The notes: generated from the sequence alone by a model not told the origin. A stretch of DNA of 64,000 nt from Rattus norvegicus (GCF_036323735.1 NC_086021.1:134816976-134880975); one strand, 5' to 3'; positions 39,636 to 51,233 are shown, counted from the stretch's first letter. Translations and numbers: made by a program.

Positions 39636-40475
39636 CTACAGACACCTTAAAAACAGCAATCCCACCAGCACAGAGCAATCACCTCATCCGCTTACCTGAA
39701 GAGCAGGTAATGTGGAAGTATAGTAGTGCCTCTAGGTAGCAAGAATTCCAAATAATGACATCAGTCTCTAGAATCCTTTTACTTTTGCTATGGTGTGGAT
39801 TCCTTGACAGAAACCCCAAAGGCTAGCATTTGACACCTCCTCCCTCACCCTGCAGAGGGAAGTAAACGAAGGGCCAGGGTCTCCTTCCCAGCAGACTTCC
39901 TGGCAGTGTTGGGTACAGAACAGCCTTGATATTTCAAAACAACCACACCCATAACTACTTTTTAATACTCCTCAAGATGCAGAAGGTTTTGGAACAAGAG
40001 GGAAACATGACAATCACTGACTACAATCAGGGTTCTTAGAGCTGATTTGTTTCACAGGCCTTCCTGCCCAGCCCTGGCAATGGGCCCGGATTGTGATGAC
40101 TCCTCATTTCAAAACCACGAAGTTCAAGTAACCTCTTTGTCATCTTTGAAGAGAGAATGGAAAGTCATCACCAGAAGGACGCACACAGGGCAGCTCGGCC
40201 TTTCCAGTTAATAAATAGGCCACTTTCTAGGAAACAAATTGTCCATCCTAAAGCTCCCAGAAAATCATCACCAGGAAGCACTTTCTAATACTGCTTCCAG
40301 GAACAAGGAAGGCCATCAGATGTTGCTTATTTCATTAAATATGGGAAACACGTTCTCTCAATATGGGATGGGTCACCACTAACTTACAATGAATCAAAAC
40401 TAACAAATATTTGGGTACTCAAACACACAAAAACGGCTATAAATTTGTATGCCAATTAAGAAAAAGAAAAGAACA

Positions 40476-40680
40476 GGGCTGGAAAGTTGGCTCGGGGGTT
40501 AAGAGCACTGGCTGCTCTTCCAGAGGACCTGAGTTAAATTCCTAGCACCCACACAGCAGCTCACTATCATCTTTACCTCCAGATCCAGGGGAACATTGCC
40601 CTCTTCTGTCCTCTGCAGGTATTACACATAGATGATGCACAGACTTGAAGGCAGACAAAACACTCATACACAAGAAATAC
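40476..40680 (+). repeat. B2/B3-type SINE
   Basis: GGGCTGGAAAGTTGGCTCGG head, then GCACTGGCTGCTCTTCCAG and CCTAGCACCCACAC. Older than the other B2s. Confidence 0.85.
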
Positions 40681-40697
40681 AAATACGTCTTTGTCAG

Positions 40698-40836
40698 GCC
40701 TACATACTCCCGGCACTTGGGAGGCAGAGGCAAGCGGCTCTCCATAAGTTTGAAGCTAGCCTGGTCTATGGAGTGAGTTCTAGGACAGACAGAGCTACAC
40801 AGAAAAATCCTATCTCAAAAAAAAAAAAAAAAAAAA
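40698..40836 (+). repeat. B1 SINE
   Basis: Head partly lost; CGGCACTTGGGAGGCAGAGG, CTAGCCTGGTCTATGGAGTG, GGACAGACAGAGCTACACAG and an A tail. Confidence 0.88.
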
Positions 40837-41373
40837 GGAAAGAAAAGAAAAGAAACATCTTGGTCATACTTTCAAACTAGTCATGAAAACTTACATCTTG
40901 AAGCATAAATTGTGGCTGTCCCTTCAAGGGAGAAAGGTGGAATGTACCAGTTTGGGTGGGAATTAGGCGAACAGTGCAACAAGCTGTTTCACAGGGAACA
41001 TAGAGCCAGTCTCAAAAAGAACTGAGCTAGAACAGAGGGATCTCTGGAGCTCTGGCTTCCAGTGTTGATACCGAAACGCAGCTTAACAGGATCTCAATGC
41101 CAAAGCAGCAAGCCCCTCCCATAACATTTGTTTCCACATACTTTTACTTTCTTTAGGTCATGACTAAAATTACGTCAGGAGATAAACCCTCAGCCACCCC
41201 TGGCCCTTCCAGATCAGACTCCATTGACTGCAGCCTCCTTCACATGCTTCTAACAGTGATTTACTCTACCATAGTCCCACTGGCAAGGTGAAGGTCGGTC
41301 ACATTTGGAACCTGAGGAATCAGAAGTATCTATATATATCTATATATCTATATACTTTTTAATGGTCTTTCCA

Positions 41374-43017
41374 TTAAAGTCCTCCAGCCAGTGGGGAGCA
41401 AGGCAGAGTTTTCACCTGGGCCAAAAGGTTGTGGAATTCTTCCACGGCCTGCGAGTGTGCCACTGGGTTTAGTACCAGGTGCTGGAAAAGATTGACAGGC
41501 TCAGCATTCCGAAATGCCTTAGGAATTGGTATGGTCAGGGGAAGGTGGGTGTTACCAATGAGGAAATGGTGGAGAGACCTTTGCTGGAGGCTTCGGCCTA
41601 AGAACCAGAGAAGGTCCTGGAGCCGCTGGGAAAGCATCCTGTGCTGCCAGTCTGTCAGAGGCAGTCGTAACAACAAGTGCATGAGGGCTGTTTTGAAGTG
41701 GTAGGAGGTGAGAATGGGGCGGGATGCTCCCGGGGGTAAGGTCTGGTGGTCCTGAAGACTCAAAATGATCTGCAGGCACTTGAGGTGGCAGGTGTTATCA
41801 GGGGCAAAGCGCCCCACCAGCTTCAGAAACAAGTGTTCACAAGCTGCAAAGGACTCAGGCCAATCCACACTGGTGAACTGTTCTCGCTCAGGGGCCTGAC
41901 TCACTAGGTAGACCAAGGTATCTTCCCGTTGCACCCCTAGAACCAAACTGATTGACAGAGAGCGCCCTGAGCGGTAATCCAACCTGAGCTTGCAGGTGGT
42001 GGTGGATGGTGGGAGAGTGAGCTTAAAGTCGTATTTGTGGGCCACAAGCGCCCAGGCATTGCTCACCATGTTTCGGAACCACTGCACAGTCTTATACACG
42101 TCCAGATGCGAGCTGGTGCAGAGAGCCGCCTTGATGGAGCTAGTACACTTGCTCAACATGGCCGAATGGTCCCTGTGGTGCACCAGACACAGCACGTCCC
42201 CCAAGAGCTTCTCATTTTTGCACACGCATTCAGAGTCCACCTTCACACACCCACACCGGCGGCCCAGAGTCGGATCTCTCATCTCCAAGATAAACATAGT
42301 GCCCTGAGGGGGGACAATGGGCACGAGAACATCAAATTTCTGTGTCTCGTGGAGGGTCCCCCACTTCTCAAAAGCAGCTCCAATGCCCAGGCAGTCCTCC
42401 AACTGTGGGTGAGCCTCCCGGCGGCTGAGCACCCGACAGGCCTCAATGAGGTCATCCACAAAGCTCTCCACAAACTCACAGGTGCAGGGCAGGTCACGAA
42501 TGGCGTTTTGGATATAATGTTTGTAAAAGGACTCCAGGGCTTCCTGGGAGGGAAAGCCAGAGAGCCAGGTGTAAGAGGAGACGGGCACAACACGGATTTC
42601 TTCCTCTTCCTCCTCGCTGCTGGACTCAAAGGCTGGCTCGTGCTGCATGTTCTGTCGAAGAAGCTCAAAGATGAGAAAAAGGCAAAAGAGGCCTGCATTC
42701 CACAGGTTTCCCAGCATCCAGCCCAGAGGGCCCCCATCTTGGCCACTGGCCTGGAATGGCCATCTCATGTCCTTCTTCCCCAGCACTAGCTGGTCATTGG
42801 ATGTGTCCCCTCTCCAGAAGTTCTCAGCTTTCTGTTTCTCCTCAGCAGCTCGACTTCTCTCTTCAAACTCTATCTCTAACTGCCGCATCTCCTCGCTCAT
42901 TCGTTTCTCCAGCTGCCGACTCCTGGCTAGCGTGTCCAGGTCCATCCGGTCACTGACCATCAGGGGGTGGTGAACAACATACATCACTGCCAAGAATAGG
43001 AGGCTTATCACAGCCAT
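41374..43017 (-). CDS. Itpripl1: ITPRIP-like 1 membrane protein
   Basis: Uninterrupted frame of 547 residues, close to the 555 I recall for human. ITPRIPL1 is a single-pass membrane protein of the ITPRIP/Mab-21-like family; binding to CD3-epsilon with dampening of T-cell activation has been reported for the human protein. Residues 2-19 (AVISLLFLAVMYVVHHPL) form a signal or anchor segment. 30-65 is a charged coiled-coil-like stretch (RQLEKRMSEEMRQLEIEFEE). 103-120 (LWNAGLFCLFLIFELL) is the membrane segment, followed by an acidic SSSEEEEEE cluster. The rest carries the Mab-21-like fold (CTCEFVESFVDDLIEACRVL, ILTSYHFKTALMHLLLRLPL). The ATG at 43015-43017 is chosen because the protein family starts MAVISLL; the frame is open 34 codons further upstream, but that part is probably intron. 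The coding part is one exon. Same orientation as Ncaph, 6 kb upstream of it. Confidence 0.95.
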   Translation of the reverse strand: MAVISLLFLAVMYVVHHPLMVSDRMDLDTLARSRQLEKRMSEEMRQLEIEFEERSRAAEEKQKAENFWRGDTSNDQLVLGKKDMRWPFQASGQDGGPLGWMLGNLWNAGLFCLFLIFELLRQNMQHEPAFESSSEEEEEEIRVVPVSSYTWLSGFPSQEALESFYKHYIQNAIRDLPCTCEFVESFVDDLIEACRVLSRREAHPQLEDCLGIGAAFEKWGTLHETQKFDVLVPIVPPQGTMFILEMRDPTLGRRCGCVKVDSECVCKNEKLLGDVLCLVHHRDHSAMLSKCTSSIKAALCTSSHLDVYKTVQWFRNMVSNAWALVAHKYDFKLTLPPSTTTCKLRLDYRSGRSLSISLVLGVQREDTLVYLVSQAPEREQFTSVDWPESFAACEHLFLKLVGRFAPDNTCHLKCLQIILSLQDHQTLPPGASRPILTSYHFKTALMHLLLRLPLTDWQHRMLSQRLQDLLWFLGRSLQQRSLHHFLIGNTHLPLTIPIPKAFRNAEPVNLFQHLVLNPVAHSQAVEEFHNLLAQVKTLPCSPLAGGL

Positions 43018-43031
43018 GGAGGCCTCTGCAT
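43008..43031 (-). promoter_or_regulatory. Upstream ORF overlapping the Itpripl1 start codon
   Basis: On the minus strand ATG at 43031-43029 opens a 7-codon frame (MQRPPWL, stop TGA at 43010-43008) that overlaps the main ATG at 43017 in another frame. If the acceptor at 43032-43033 is used, this ATG is the very first triplet of the exon. Confidence 0.6.
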
Positions 43032-44077
43032 CTGGAGGAGTAGGAGGGTGGGGATCAGTGGTGATTTTCGGGGCACATCTGTTCTCCAGCGCATAGTCCC
43101 CAGAGCCCTGGTACCTCAAATCCTGAATGCCATCTACTCAAGAGGAACAGAAAGTGCATAGAGCTAGGATCGGAGTTAGCCAGAGTGGTCTGCCTTGGAC
43201 GAGGCTTGGGGACAGGAAGAGGGGACCACCATAGAATGAACCCTGAGCCAACCGCCTTCCTTCCACATACTGTGGGTGGTGTCTAGGTTGCCAGAGGGTG
43301 GACATGACACTGTTTTTATTCCAATATAAGATGGGGAGGGGGACCCTTACAGTGGGGCGGCCTCACCCGACTCATCAGTCCACCTCAGGCCCCAGATATG
43401 CCCTGCCAGTCCCAGAGGCTCCCTTCCACAGGCAGAAAACACAGAATCTTGTTTGGGCAACGTCTCCTCCATCCTTGGGTAGTCAGCCTCAGCCCTTAGC
43501 TGCAGCATCCCACTTCCTCTGTGACTTCACAACCCTACCTTGTGTCATTAGACCACTTAACCTCACCACTCTGCCCTGCAGGCACCGGACAGGCAACTGC
43601 ACTGCCAGCTCCTTGGTACTCCCAATGATGAGGTTCTGAGGCAGGCTAGCACATGGCTGTCAGTCTAGCTGCACTTCTCAGTCCAGGAAAGTGCCTGCAG
43701 AATTCTGAGGCCAAGACCCAACTGACAGACAGTAGCAGAGATTCCCTGGCCCCACAGCCTAACTAACCACTGAGACCTGAAGCTTCCGGCCTTCGCCCCA
43801 GTAATTCACCAGCTATGGGGCTTCTTGAGTCATGAAGGGCAGTGCACCATGGCCATCGAGTTCAGGTGAGGGGCTCTCCTCGCTTTGGTATTGAGCCCAA
43901 CTGCCCTCTCTATGAGCCCTGTTCAAAATACCTGGGGCCACAGGCACTGCTTCAAAGTGAAGGCCCCCTCTACCTAGTAACTTCCCCAAACTCCACGTTT
44001 TCTCGCCCATCTCTCCTGACCCAATTAAATACCCAAACTTAAGGGTTTCTCCTGGGACTAGGGACCACTTTACTCAC
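43032..44077 (-). other. Probable Itpripl1 5' intron
   Basis: On the minus strand GTGAGTAAAG begins at 44077, and CCTCCTACTCCTCCAG ends at 43032, 14 bases before the ATG. Together they predict a 1-kb intron in the 5' UTR. Human ITPRIPL1 also has non-coding upstream exons, as I recall. No other gene is seen inside. Confidence 0.65.
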
Positions 44078-44400
44078 GGTCTCAGTTAGCAGGAGAGCGT
44101 TCTTAAAGAGACAGCGCGACAGGGCCGCGCTTGCCTTCTTCCGGGCATACACGATGCTTCCAGTTCATACTTCGCACAAACTACAGGAGGCGTCTCGACG
44201 CGCTCTTTCTGGGTACAGACCATGTCTCCGATGGTCCAAAGTCTGTGAGCAGCGGAGTGCTGCGATTACCACGCGGTGCTGCTCACTGCCGGACTCCAGC
44301 AATCCACAGCGGTTCCCGCCTCAGGGGTTCCGCCCCGGCAAGCCCCACCCCTTGCTTAAAGCCAAGAGGCGGGCCCCTGGCAGAGACTCTTCCAGAGCTG
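44078..44400 (-). promoter_or_regulatory. Itpripl1 first exon and promoter region, GC-rich
   Basis: CG-rich segment upstream of the predicted donor (GAGACC/GTGAGT), with no TATA box. Exon 1 would begin somewhere inside it. The exact start site is not visible. Confidence 0.55.
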
Positions 44401-45059
44401 GGGCCCTCCCTAAGGGTTCACACCTTTTGTTTCTAGTCGTCCTCCCTTGGGTTTGAGGGGACAGTAGAGCATCTGTGGTCACCAGCTCACAGCTGCTCTG
44501 CTTCGACACCCCCCACCAAGTTCCTCCTACCAGGACAGTGTATGCTTACTGAGAATTGGGTGGGAAGATGAGAAAGACGAGAAACTAAGAACTGACTGGG
44601 AAAAGCCATTCTCACTTCCCTCTGGCTCTATGTAATGTGAAAACGGAAATGAGATTTTTTAGTCACCCCTAAAAAGCCTCGCTTTTAGGAAGATGACTCA
44701 TTTGGGTATAGTGTCTGCTGCCCAAGCATGTTGATATGATTTTGAGGCCTCAGGCACACACCTCTAACCCCTAGGCAGATCCACTGAGCTTAAGTGGCTA
44801 CTATAAGGTTTTATTAAGAGACCTTATCTCAAAGTAATCCATAAAGAGGATGATGTTGCACACAGGTACACATGCAATACCACCCACACATGCACATACA
44901 CAGATATATGCGTACATCACTATAGACATCACTTCCCAACATCAGGTATCTTTCCCTAATCAAAGTGACTCTTAGAAAAGGACATCTGTCACTCAAAGAC
45001 CTGCCTCGGAGCCTTGTTTGTCACTCGCTAGTCACATGGAAGTAAGAATCCTAAACCTA

Positions 45060-45225
45060 GTCAGGCAGTGGTGGCACACCTTTAATCCCATCACTCAGGA
45101 GGCAGAGGCAGGCACCTCTCTGAGTTCAAGACCAACATGGGCTAAAGAGATAGTACCAGGGCAGCCCCAGAGCTACACAGAGAAACCTGGTCATCGAAAA
45201 CCAAAACCAAAACCAAACCAAACAA
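45060..45225 (+). repeat. B1 SINE
   Basis: GTCAGGCAGTGGTGGCACAC, AGGAGGCAGAGGCAGGCACC and AGCTACACAGAGAAACCTGG, then (CCAAA)n tail. Confidence 0.88.
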
Positions 45226-45337
45226 AAACTCCCAAGCCTTCAGGCAGCCCTGCTGATCCTACATCCATAGCAAAGAGAACTTCATAAAGTATGAAGGCTT
45301 GACAAGGCTTAGTACATGTTAAGAAACACCAACAAAG

Positions 45338-45535
45338 GGCTGGAGAGATGGCCTAACGCTTGAGAGCACTGACTACTCTTCTGAGAGGACCCAGGTTTGA
45401 TTCCCAGCCACCTACACGGTGGTTCACAACTGTCTGTGACTCATGCATGTGGTGAACATACATATATGCAGGCAAACACACCAACACACATTAAATAAAT
45501 ACATACATACATACATACATACACACACACATGCC
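45338..45535 (+). repeat. B2/B3-type SINE with CATA/CA tail
   Basis: GGGCTGGAGAGATGGCCTAA head, then GATTCCCAGCCACC, ending in a TACA/CA simple repeat. Confidence 0.85.
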
Positions 45536-45538
45536 AAC

Positions 45539-45868
45539 CAGGGCTGTACAGATGGCTCAGATGTTAAGGGCACTTACCCTTCTGGAGGGCACTCATTTTG
45601 TTTCCAGCGCCTACCTGTAATTTGGTTCACAACTATCTGTAGTTCCAGTTCCAGAGAATCCGACAACCTGACACCCTGCTCTGTTTCTATGGACTCTAGG
45701 TTCAGAATGACCATACACTCATGTGGGCAAAACACACGTAAACAACTTTTTTTTTTTTTTGGTTCTTTTTTTTTCGGAGCTGGGGATCGAACCCAGGGCC
45801 TTGCGCTTCCTAGGCAAGTGCTCTACCACTGAGCTAAATCCCCAACCCCCGTAAACAACTTTTTTTTA
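45539..45868 (+). repeat. B3-type SINE interrupted by an ID
   Basis: GGGCTGTACAGATGGCTCAG head at 45541; the 3' tail (CGTAAACAACTTTT) is split by the ID at 45751. Confidence 0.8.
45751..45849 (-). repeat. ID SINE (-)
   Basis: Minus-strand ID flanked by a perfect CGTAAACAACTTTT duplication (45737-45750 and 45850-45863). Confidence 0.97.
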
Positions 45869-46022
45869 AAAGTGAATCAATCTTAAAAAAAAAAAAAAGA
45901 AAAAGAGGAAATTCCACCAAGCTATTATCTCACTTAAAGATCACATTTGAATTAACAAAAAGCACATCATCAGTGAACATCTTTTGTTTCCCCTCCCCCT
46001 TGCCTTTTCCCCCAACTTGTTT

Positions 46023-46140
46023 CATTTTGGAGACAGGGTCTCACTACACAGTAGCCCTGGCTGGCCTAGAACACAGAGATCCACAGCCTCTGCTCACAAG
46101 TGCCGGGATTATAGGTGTGTGCCACCATGCCCAGCTCCAA
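46023..46140 (-). repeat. B1 SINE (-)
   Basis: TTTGGAGACAGGGTCTCACT, CCTGGCTGGCCTAGAACACA, GGTGTGTGCCACCATGCCCA on the + strand, i.e. a minus-strand B1. An old B3-like piece follows to about 46335. Confidence 0.88.
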
Positions 46141-47446
46141 GTTATACTTCTGTTTTTACTTTTTACATGTAAGAGTGTGTGCCTGTATGTATGTATATAT
46201 GTGCACTACATATGGTGCCCAGTGCCCACAAAGATCAGAAGAGGCACCAGATCCCCTGAAACTGGTGCTGGGACCTGAACTCAGTCCTCTGCTAGAGCAG
46301 CAGGTGCATTAGCAGCCATTCTCCTAGCTTGCTCCAGCTGGTATTTTGTTAACTTAGTAGTAGGATAAATAGGAAACCCTCTGTAGTTCATGCTAATTGG
46401 TGATTATTTTACAGTTGACAAGTGAAAGAGAGCTGTGGCACGACTCACTTTAACAAGTGAACTCTAACATTGGGTGTTTACCCTTGTTAAGCAAGGAAGT
46501 ATGGAAGACTGTCTGTGAAGTAAACTCAGCTGTGGCCTTTAAAAACTTCTATTGTAAACCAGATATTATAGCACAGGACTATAACCTGAATTTGGGGGGA
46601 TCAGAGGCAGGGGATAAGTTCCAAGCCAGCCTGGGCTACGCAAGTCCCTGCAAAAGTTGCACAGGTGTTGAGAGCGCGAGGTTCCTGCACTCACAGACTA
46701 GCATTAGGGAAACCAGGAGTGTTAACTGCCATTCAGGGCTGTCCCTTCCATGGATGTACAATTGTTCTCTGCCCAGAAGGCTGGGAATAGAGGTGACTAA
46801 TAGTCTCGATGACCTCTGTGCTATCTGTATGACTGAGACCACAGCAGATCCTCCCCGAGGCCCCTAAGATAACCATGCAGCCTATCTCCAGGACCCATCT
46901 TCACGGAAGAAGTGACGCTTTCTGAGAAGAGTTTCAATGTAATTATGCCTCCTTATGCACATGGGATTGTGTTACACTGAAAACTTGTTTTCCAAATTGT
47001 GTTGTACGTAAATATCTCTGAAATAAACTCCCTGTGTCAGACTCTAGAAGTTTTGAACTAACAGCAGCCACTGAGTTGTGTTGGACCGGATTTCCTTTTC
47101 GCCTCATGTGGACCCTTACTTTGCTGGTGGTGAGTTTGCAAAGACTGCTCCCCCCCCCCCCCACGAAGTGGTGGGGAAGAGGAAGGGAGTCTGGGAAGAT
47201 GGTACAGTTGGTAAAAGTTCATGTTGTGCAAACACGATGACCTAAGTTTAAATCCCAGGACTTTCCTGAAAAGACAGACATCTAGGAGGGGCTGTATGAT
47301 CTATTGCTCATTCAGGGAGATGGAAAATAGAGACAGAGGAATATCTGGGTGCTCAGGGGCAAGCTAGCCTGGTGAGCACAGCCTAGAAATAACAGAGACC
47401 CTGTCTCAAAGGAAGGTGGAGGGTGACATTTGTTTTGTTTTTTTTT

Positions 47447-47454
47447 AAGAATAT

Positions 47455-47489
<35 letters not shown>

Positions 47490-47660
47490 TTTTGTATACA
47501 TCATACAGCTTTCTGCCTGCATGTATGCCTGCAGGCCAGAAGAGGGCACCAGACCTGAATATAGATGGTTGTGAGCCACCATGTGGTTGCTGGGAATTGA
47601 ACTCAGGACCTCTGGAAGAGCAGACAGTGCTCTTAACCTCTGAGCCATCTCTCCAGCCCC
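47447..47660 (-). repeat. B2 SINE (-) with (TTTA)n
   Basis: The minus-strand B2 starts with an expanded TTTA run (47452-47491, about 10 copies), then the body from GGCCAGAAGAGGGCACCAGA to ATCTCTCCAGCCCC. Confidence 0.93.
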
Positions 47661-48169
47661 GGAGGGTGACATTTGTTAACACTCTAGACTGCCCTCTGAC
47701 CTCTATACCCTTGCAGTGGCCCCTACACACACACACAAATACACATGCACACCACCATACTAAATGAAAGATATGAACTGTGCAGGCATGATGGTGCACA
47801 AGAAAAAGAAAAAAGAAAAAAGACAAGAAGTAGCTCCCAACATAATAGCCTTGATTCTTTTTAAAACCTTTTGCCCTTTGGCGAGAACAGTTGCTTAGAG
47901 ACTCAACATTGAGAAAATATCAAGAATGATTGCTTTAAAGGCAATTTATTTCATTTTCCTCAGTTCTCAATCAAAATATGATTGGTACTCTTCAGCTGTT
48001 GCTTTTCATCCATGAGACCAATGCAGACTTTATAATTAATGGGAAATTAGATGTTACATACAGTTTAGCAGAATTAGAGATCAAATGGGCTCCAGATAAG
48101 TGCACCTGTTTGTTCTGATCCAATCCACAGGCGACTCTAAATATAATTTATATAAACTAACATATCACA

Positions 48170-48480
48170 CAAGTTAGAAATTATATACATTGAAACATGT
48201 GTATAATAAACACATACATGTTCACAATGCATGTGTATATGTAAATTATCCACATTAAATATAAAGTATACATTAAATATAAACTATACAAGTTAAATTT
48301 AAATTATATTCACTGAATATTTTATGTTAATATATTATGTACAGTAAATATAAATCATATGCATTAAATAAACACTTTAAATGAAAATTATATATTAAAT
48401 ATTAATTATACATTAAAACGTGAATTAAATATTAATTAAATCTATAAAATATAAGGTATAATCTACATAAAATATATAAT
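48170..48480. repeat. AT-rich degenerate tandem array
   Basis: About 300 bases of imperfect repeats of ATTAAATATAAA and TATACATTAAATAT type, with almost no G or C. It directly precedes the retroviral fragment. Confidence 0.8.
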
Positions 48481-48489
48481 TTTCCATTT

Positions 48490-49640
48490 CCCCAAGGACA
48501 GGGAATTATGGAAAGAGCCCATGGAGCTCTCAAAAAATCAATTACATAAAATAAAAAAAGAGGAGTTGTATACTCTTTCACCACAGAATTTTATTTTGAA
48601 AAATTTGACCTTAGATTTCAAGGGATTCTCTGCTGCTCAGTGTCTATGGCACCCTACACCTCGGCGTGCTTTTGCCCAGGTGAAGTGGAAGCATACAGCG
48701 CGGTCCTGATCTGGTATTAATATGGGGAAGAGGGTGTGTCTGTGGTTTTGTTCGCAGGATGCTGCAGAGGTGCAGTGGCTCCCAGAGCAATTGGTGAGAC
48801 ATGCTGATGCTGGGAGAACGAACTATGCTGACTGTGATCTTGCTGAGTGCCCTGACGATGACAATGGGGAAGCTGTACTGGGCATATGTTCCTGACACAC
48901 CTTTGCTACATCCGTCTGCGTGGTCAAGGCCAGGAGTACTTGTGACCTCTAATAATACTCAGCTGTTAGGACTTCCTTGGTCAAAGTGAAAAGTATTCCA
49001 AATTAGTGAATTACACTACTGTGAGTCAGGGGCTGCCTATTTGTTTTACTAGAAATAGTACCAATCCTGGATGTGTTTCTGTGGACTCTCAGACTTTCAG
49101 GAAGACTATCTCTAAGACTCCAGTGCAAAGCATTAAGATGGGAAAGCCTATATCTCAGACTGGACAGGCTGCTTTGCCTCAAGCTTTTAGACCTTGTGGG
49201 ACAGAGAACACAGAGACTGTGAAACCTGCTTTCGAAAAATCAATCAAATGGAGAAGCTATTATAATGGCCCTCCTCTTTCTTTTAATGTGACTGGTTATT
49301 CCAACTCAATCCTGGACTGGTCTGGAAATCAATCCAATACTGGACAAAAGGAAATGGCAGTGGGCATTTGGAGGGCTGGTTCTGGACATTTTCAGAGAGA
49401 TATTTAGAAACTGATAGCTGCTTTGTATGATGTTATGTTTGCTGTAGATACAAATGGAGCAGTTCTGGGGTTAAGGTAAATGTAGCTGTGTTACCCCACC
49501 TAATCTTTGATTAATAGGGAATGTTACCTTTGTTATTGGCTCTGATAATGAGCTCAATGTCTCTTGTTTTAACTGTCTTTTTTCCAATTGTGTTTATGCA
49601 CTGGTTGATGGTCTATCTAAACATTTTCAATAAGCAAACA
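48490..49640 (+). mobile_element. Endogenous retrovirus fragment, class II (betaretrovirus-like): end of pol and part of env
   Basis: The first part (48490-48710) matches the end of a betaretroviral integrase (ELWKEPMELSKNQLH, LKNLTLDFKGFSAAQ, WHPTPRRAFAQVKWK). The next (48801-48990) resembles an env leader and surface-protein start (YWAYVPDTPLLHPS). The rest (49006-49632) carries several N-X-S/T sites and a Cys-rich stretch (SCFNC, SNC). The three parts lie in three different frames and each is closed by stops, so nothing is intact. Gag, protease and most of pol are missing, and no flanking LTR is evident to the left. Family assignment is by motif recall. Confidence 0.75.
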
Positions 49641-49803
49641 CTTTTGGAAAACACTTTTGTTGTAGATTTGATACTTTTTCTTTTTTGTTTGAAACTGTGT
49701 ATCTTTGACTGTCTCTGAGTTCTTGGTATACAGCAAGCTTTGAACTTGAGGTGATCCTCCTGCCTCTACTTCTCAAAGGCTGGGATTTCATGTAGAAGTT
49801 TGC

Positions 49804-50165
49804 ATTGGTTTTTCCTCCTATTCCCATGCTCCCAGAAATAAGAGTAAGACTCAAAATATATTTACAAATACCTTGACCATATAGTTAGGCTCTTCTCCGA
49901 CTAGAATAATAACTAAAATAACCCATTTATTTTGACCTTCATTCTGCCATGTGCCTGGCTACCTGTGCTCAGGTGTCCATCTGTGTGTCCACCTCATGTC
50001 TTCCCAGGTGACTCTTCCATGCCTGGCACTATCCCAGAATTTTTTCTGTTTCCCAGATGTGCCCCACCTTCTATTCTTCCCTTTCCTATAGACTATAGAT
50101 TTTTTAATTGACAGGTGATGCATCCATACAATATATAAGATATTCTCTCTATAATCCCTCCTTTT
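49804..50165. repeat. LTR-like direct repeat, left copy
   Basis: Shares CCATGCTCCCAGAAA and, about 245 bases later, CTATAGATTTTTT, GATGCATC and ATACAATA blocks with 53953-54065, in the same order and orientation. The left copy holds extra sequence between the blocks. It could be one LTR of an old element. Confidence 0.55.
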
Positions 50166-50503
50166 AGTTCAATAGAAGGCTCTTTTTCTTTTTCTTTCAA
50201 ATATGAATTAAATACAATTATAGCAATTACGAAACTATAAAGAGTTGCACGCAAAAGTCCAGTCTGTTTGTATTTGGCAAGTCTGAAGAAAGGATTCTAT
50301 TACCTATCCTAAAAGTTCTGTATGTAAATCAATCTCTATCCTAACTTGTAGTATCAACCTAAATACATCTTCTTAGACCTAGAACATCTTCCTAAATCCT
50401 AAACAACTTGAGCTTATAGTAAGACTATGATTATCTAGTCTTCAATCCCATCAGAGACCTGATAAAGAATAAATATTAACTGAGTATGCAGGAAATACAG
50501 GGA

Positions 50504-50600
50504 CAGGGTTGGGGATTTAGCTCAGTGGTAGAGCGCTTGCCTAGCAAGCTCAAGGCCCTGGGTTCGGTCCTCAGCTCTGAAAAAAAAAAAAAAAAGGCCG
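50504..50600 (+). repeat. ID SINE (+)
   Basis: Plus-strand ID flanked by AGGAAATACAGGGA at 50490-50503 and 50601-50614. Confidence 0.97.
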
Positions 50601-51233
50601 AGGAAATACAGGGACGCACTTCTAAAAATTATAGAAACGACAGACAGTTGGCTGCTTAGACAGCTTCCCAGAATTATCTCTATAATGTTGGAGCATCCAT
50701 CTTCTGTTTCCGGCCCAGTAGATCTGACAGGCTTTTTGTGACACAGGAATTATGAAGAACTTGCTTACCCTGTCTTGATAGAACTTGGCGGTCGACTTCC
50801 CTGTGTCCATTTGTCCTTTCTGGACAGATTTGTCTACAGTTGAAGCATGGGCATTTTCGTTGCCACTGGCTAGCTTGCCATGATCGAAGCAACTCCATAT
50901 GGAGCTACTGATGCTCGTTGCCTTCTTTGAAGTGCTGTCAGGAGCAGATCTGTCACATAATCAAAAGAGATCTTAAATTAATAAAAAACATGTTTAAATG
51001 CCATATTCTGTGAGTCTCTGAGGTTCTGAAGGCCATTTATAGCAAATTTGAGCAAGCAAACTTTGTTTGGTTTTAATTATTATCTGTTCAACTGAGGATA
51101 TGTATTTTTGTGATAATTTGGACTAATATCTATGAGTTTGATTGATATTAACTTTCATTAATTATCTTAAACAGTTTGTAATAGCAGCTATTAAAAGGAC
51201 TAGAACTAAAGGAACTAAACCTTGTATTTTTTT

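Larger units (their letters stand above)
35721..41373. other. Ncaph-Itpripl1 intergenic region
   Basis: No gene recognised in 5.6 kb. It holds a diverged run of GTGTGCATGTGTGTACAC-like sequence (35860-36130), a B3-like SINE on the minus strand (about 36312-36545), the (CT)n(CA)n tract, a B1 (about 38353-38500), an ID, a B2/B3 (about 40476-40680) and a B1 (40698-40836). The Itpripl1 3' UTR must occupy part of the right end, but I cannot place its poly(A) site. Confidence 0.65.

Noticed and set aside
42037..42789. 250-codon open frame on the + strand inside Itpripl1
   Set aside because: It is antisense to a clearly coding, conserved exon; open antisense frames are common over GC-rich coding DNA. 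The protein resembles nothing I know and has no splice or poly(A) context.
43018..43119. 34-residue N-terminal extension of Itpripl1
   Set aside because: No family member I recall has it, it begins in sequence that looks like the end of an intron with a good acceptor at 43032, and the signal-anchor starts right at MAVISLL.
46457..47150. Possible exon or LTR with AATAAA (about 47021) and an open frame of 136 codons
   Set aside because: No conserved protein recognised; it could be an old solo LTR but I saw no TG...CA ends or target duplication.
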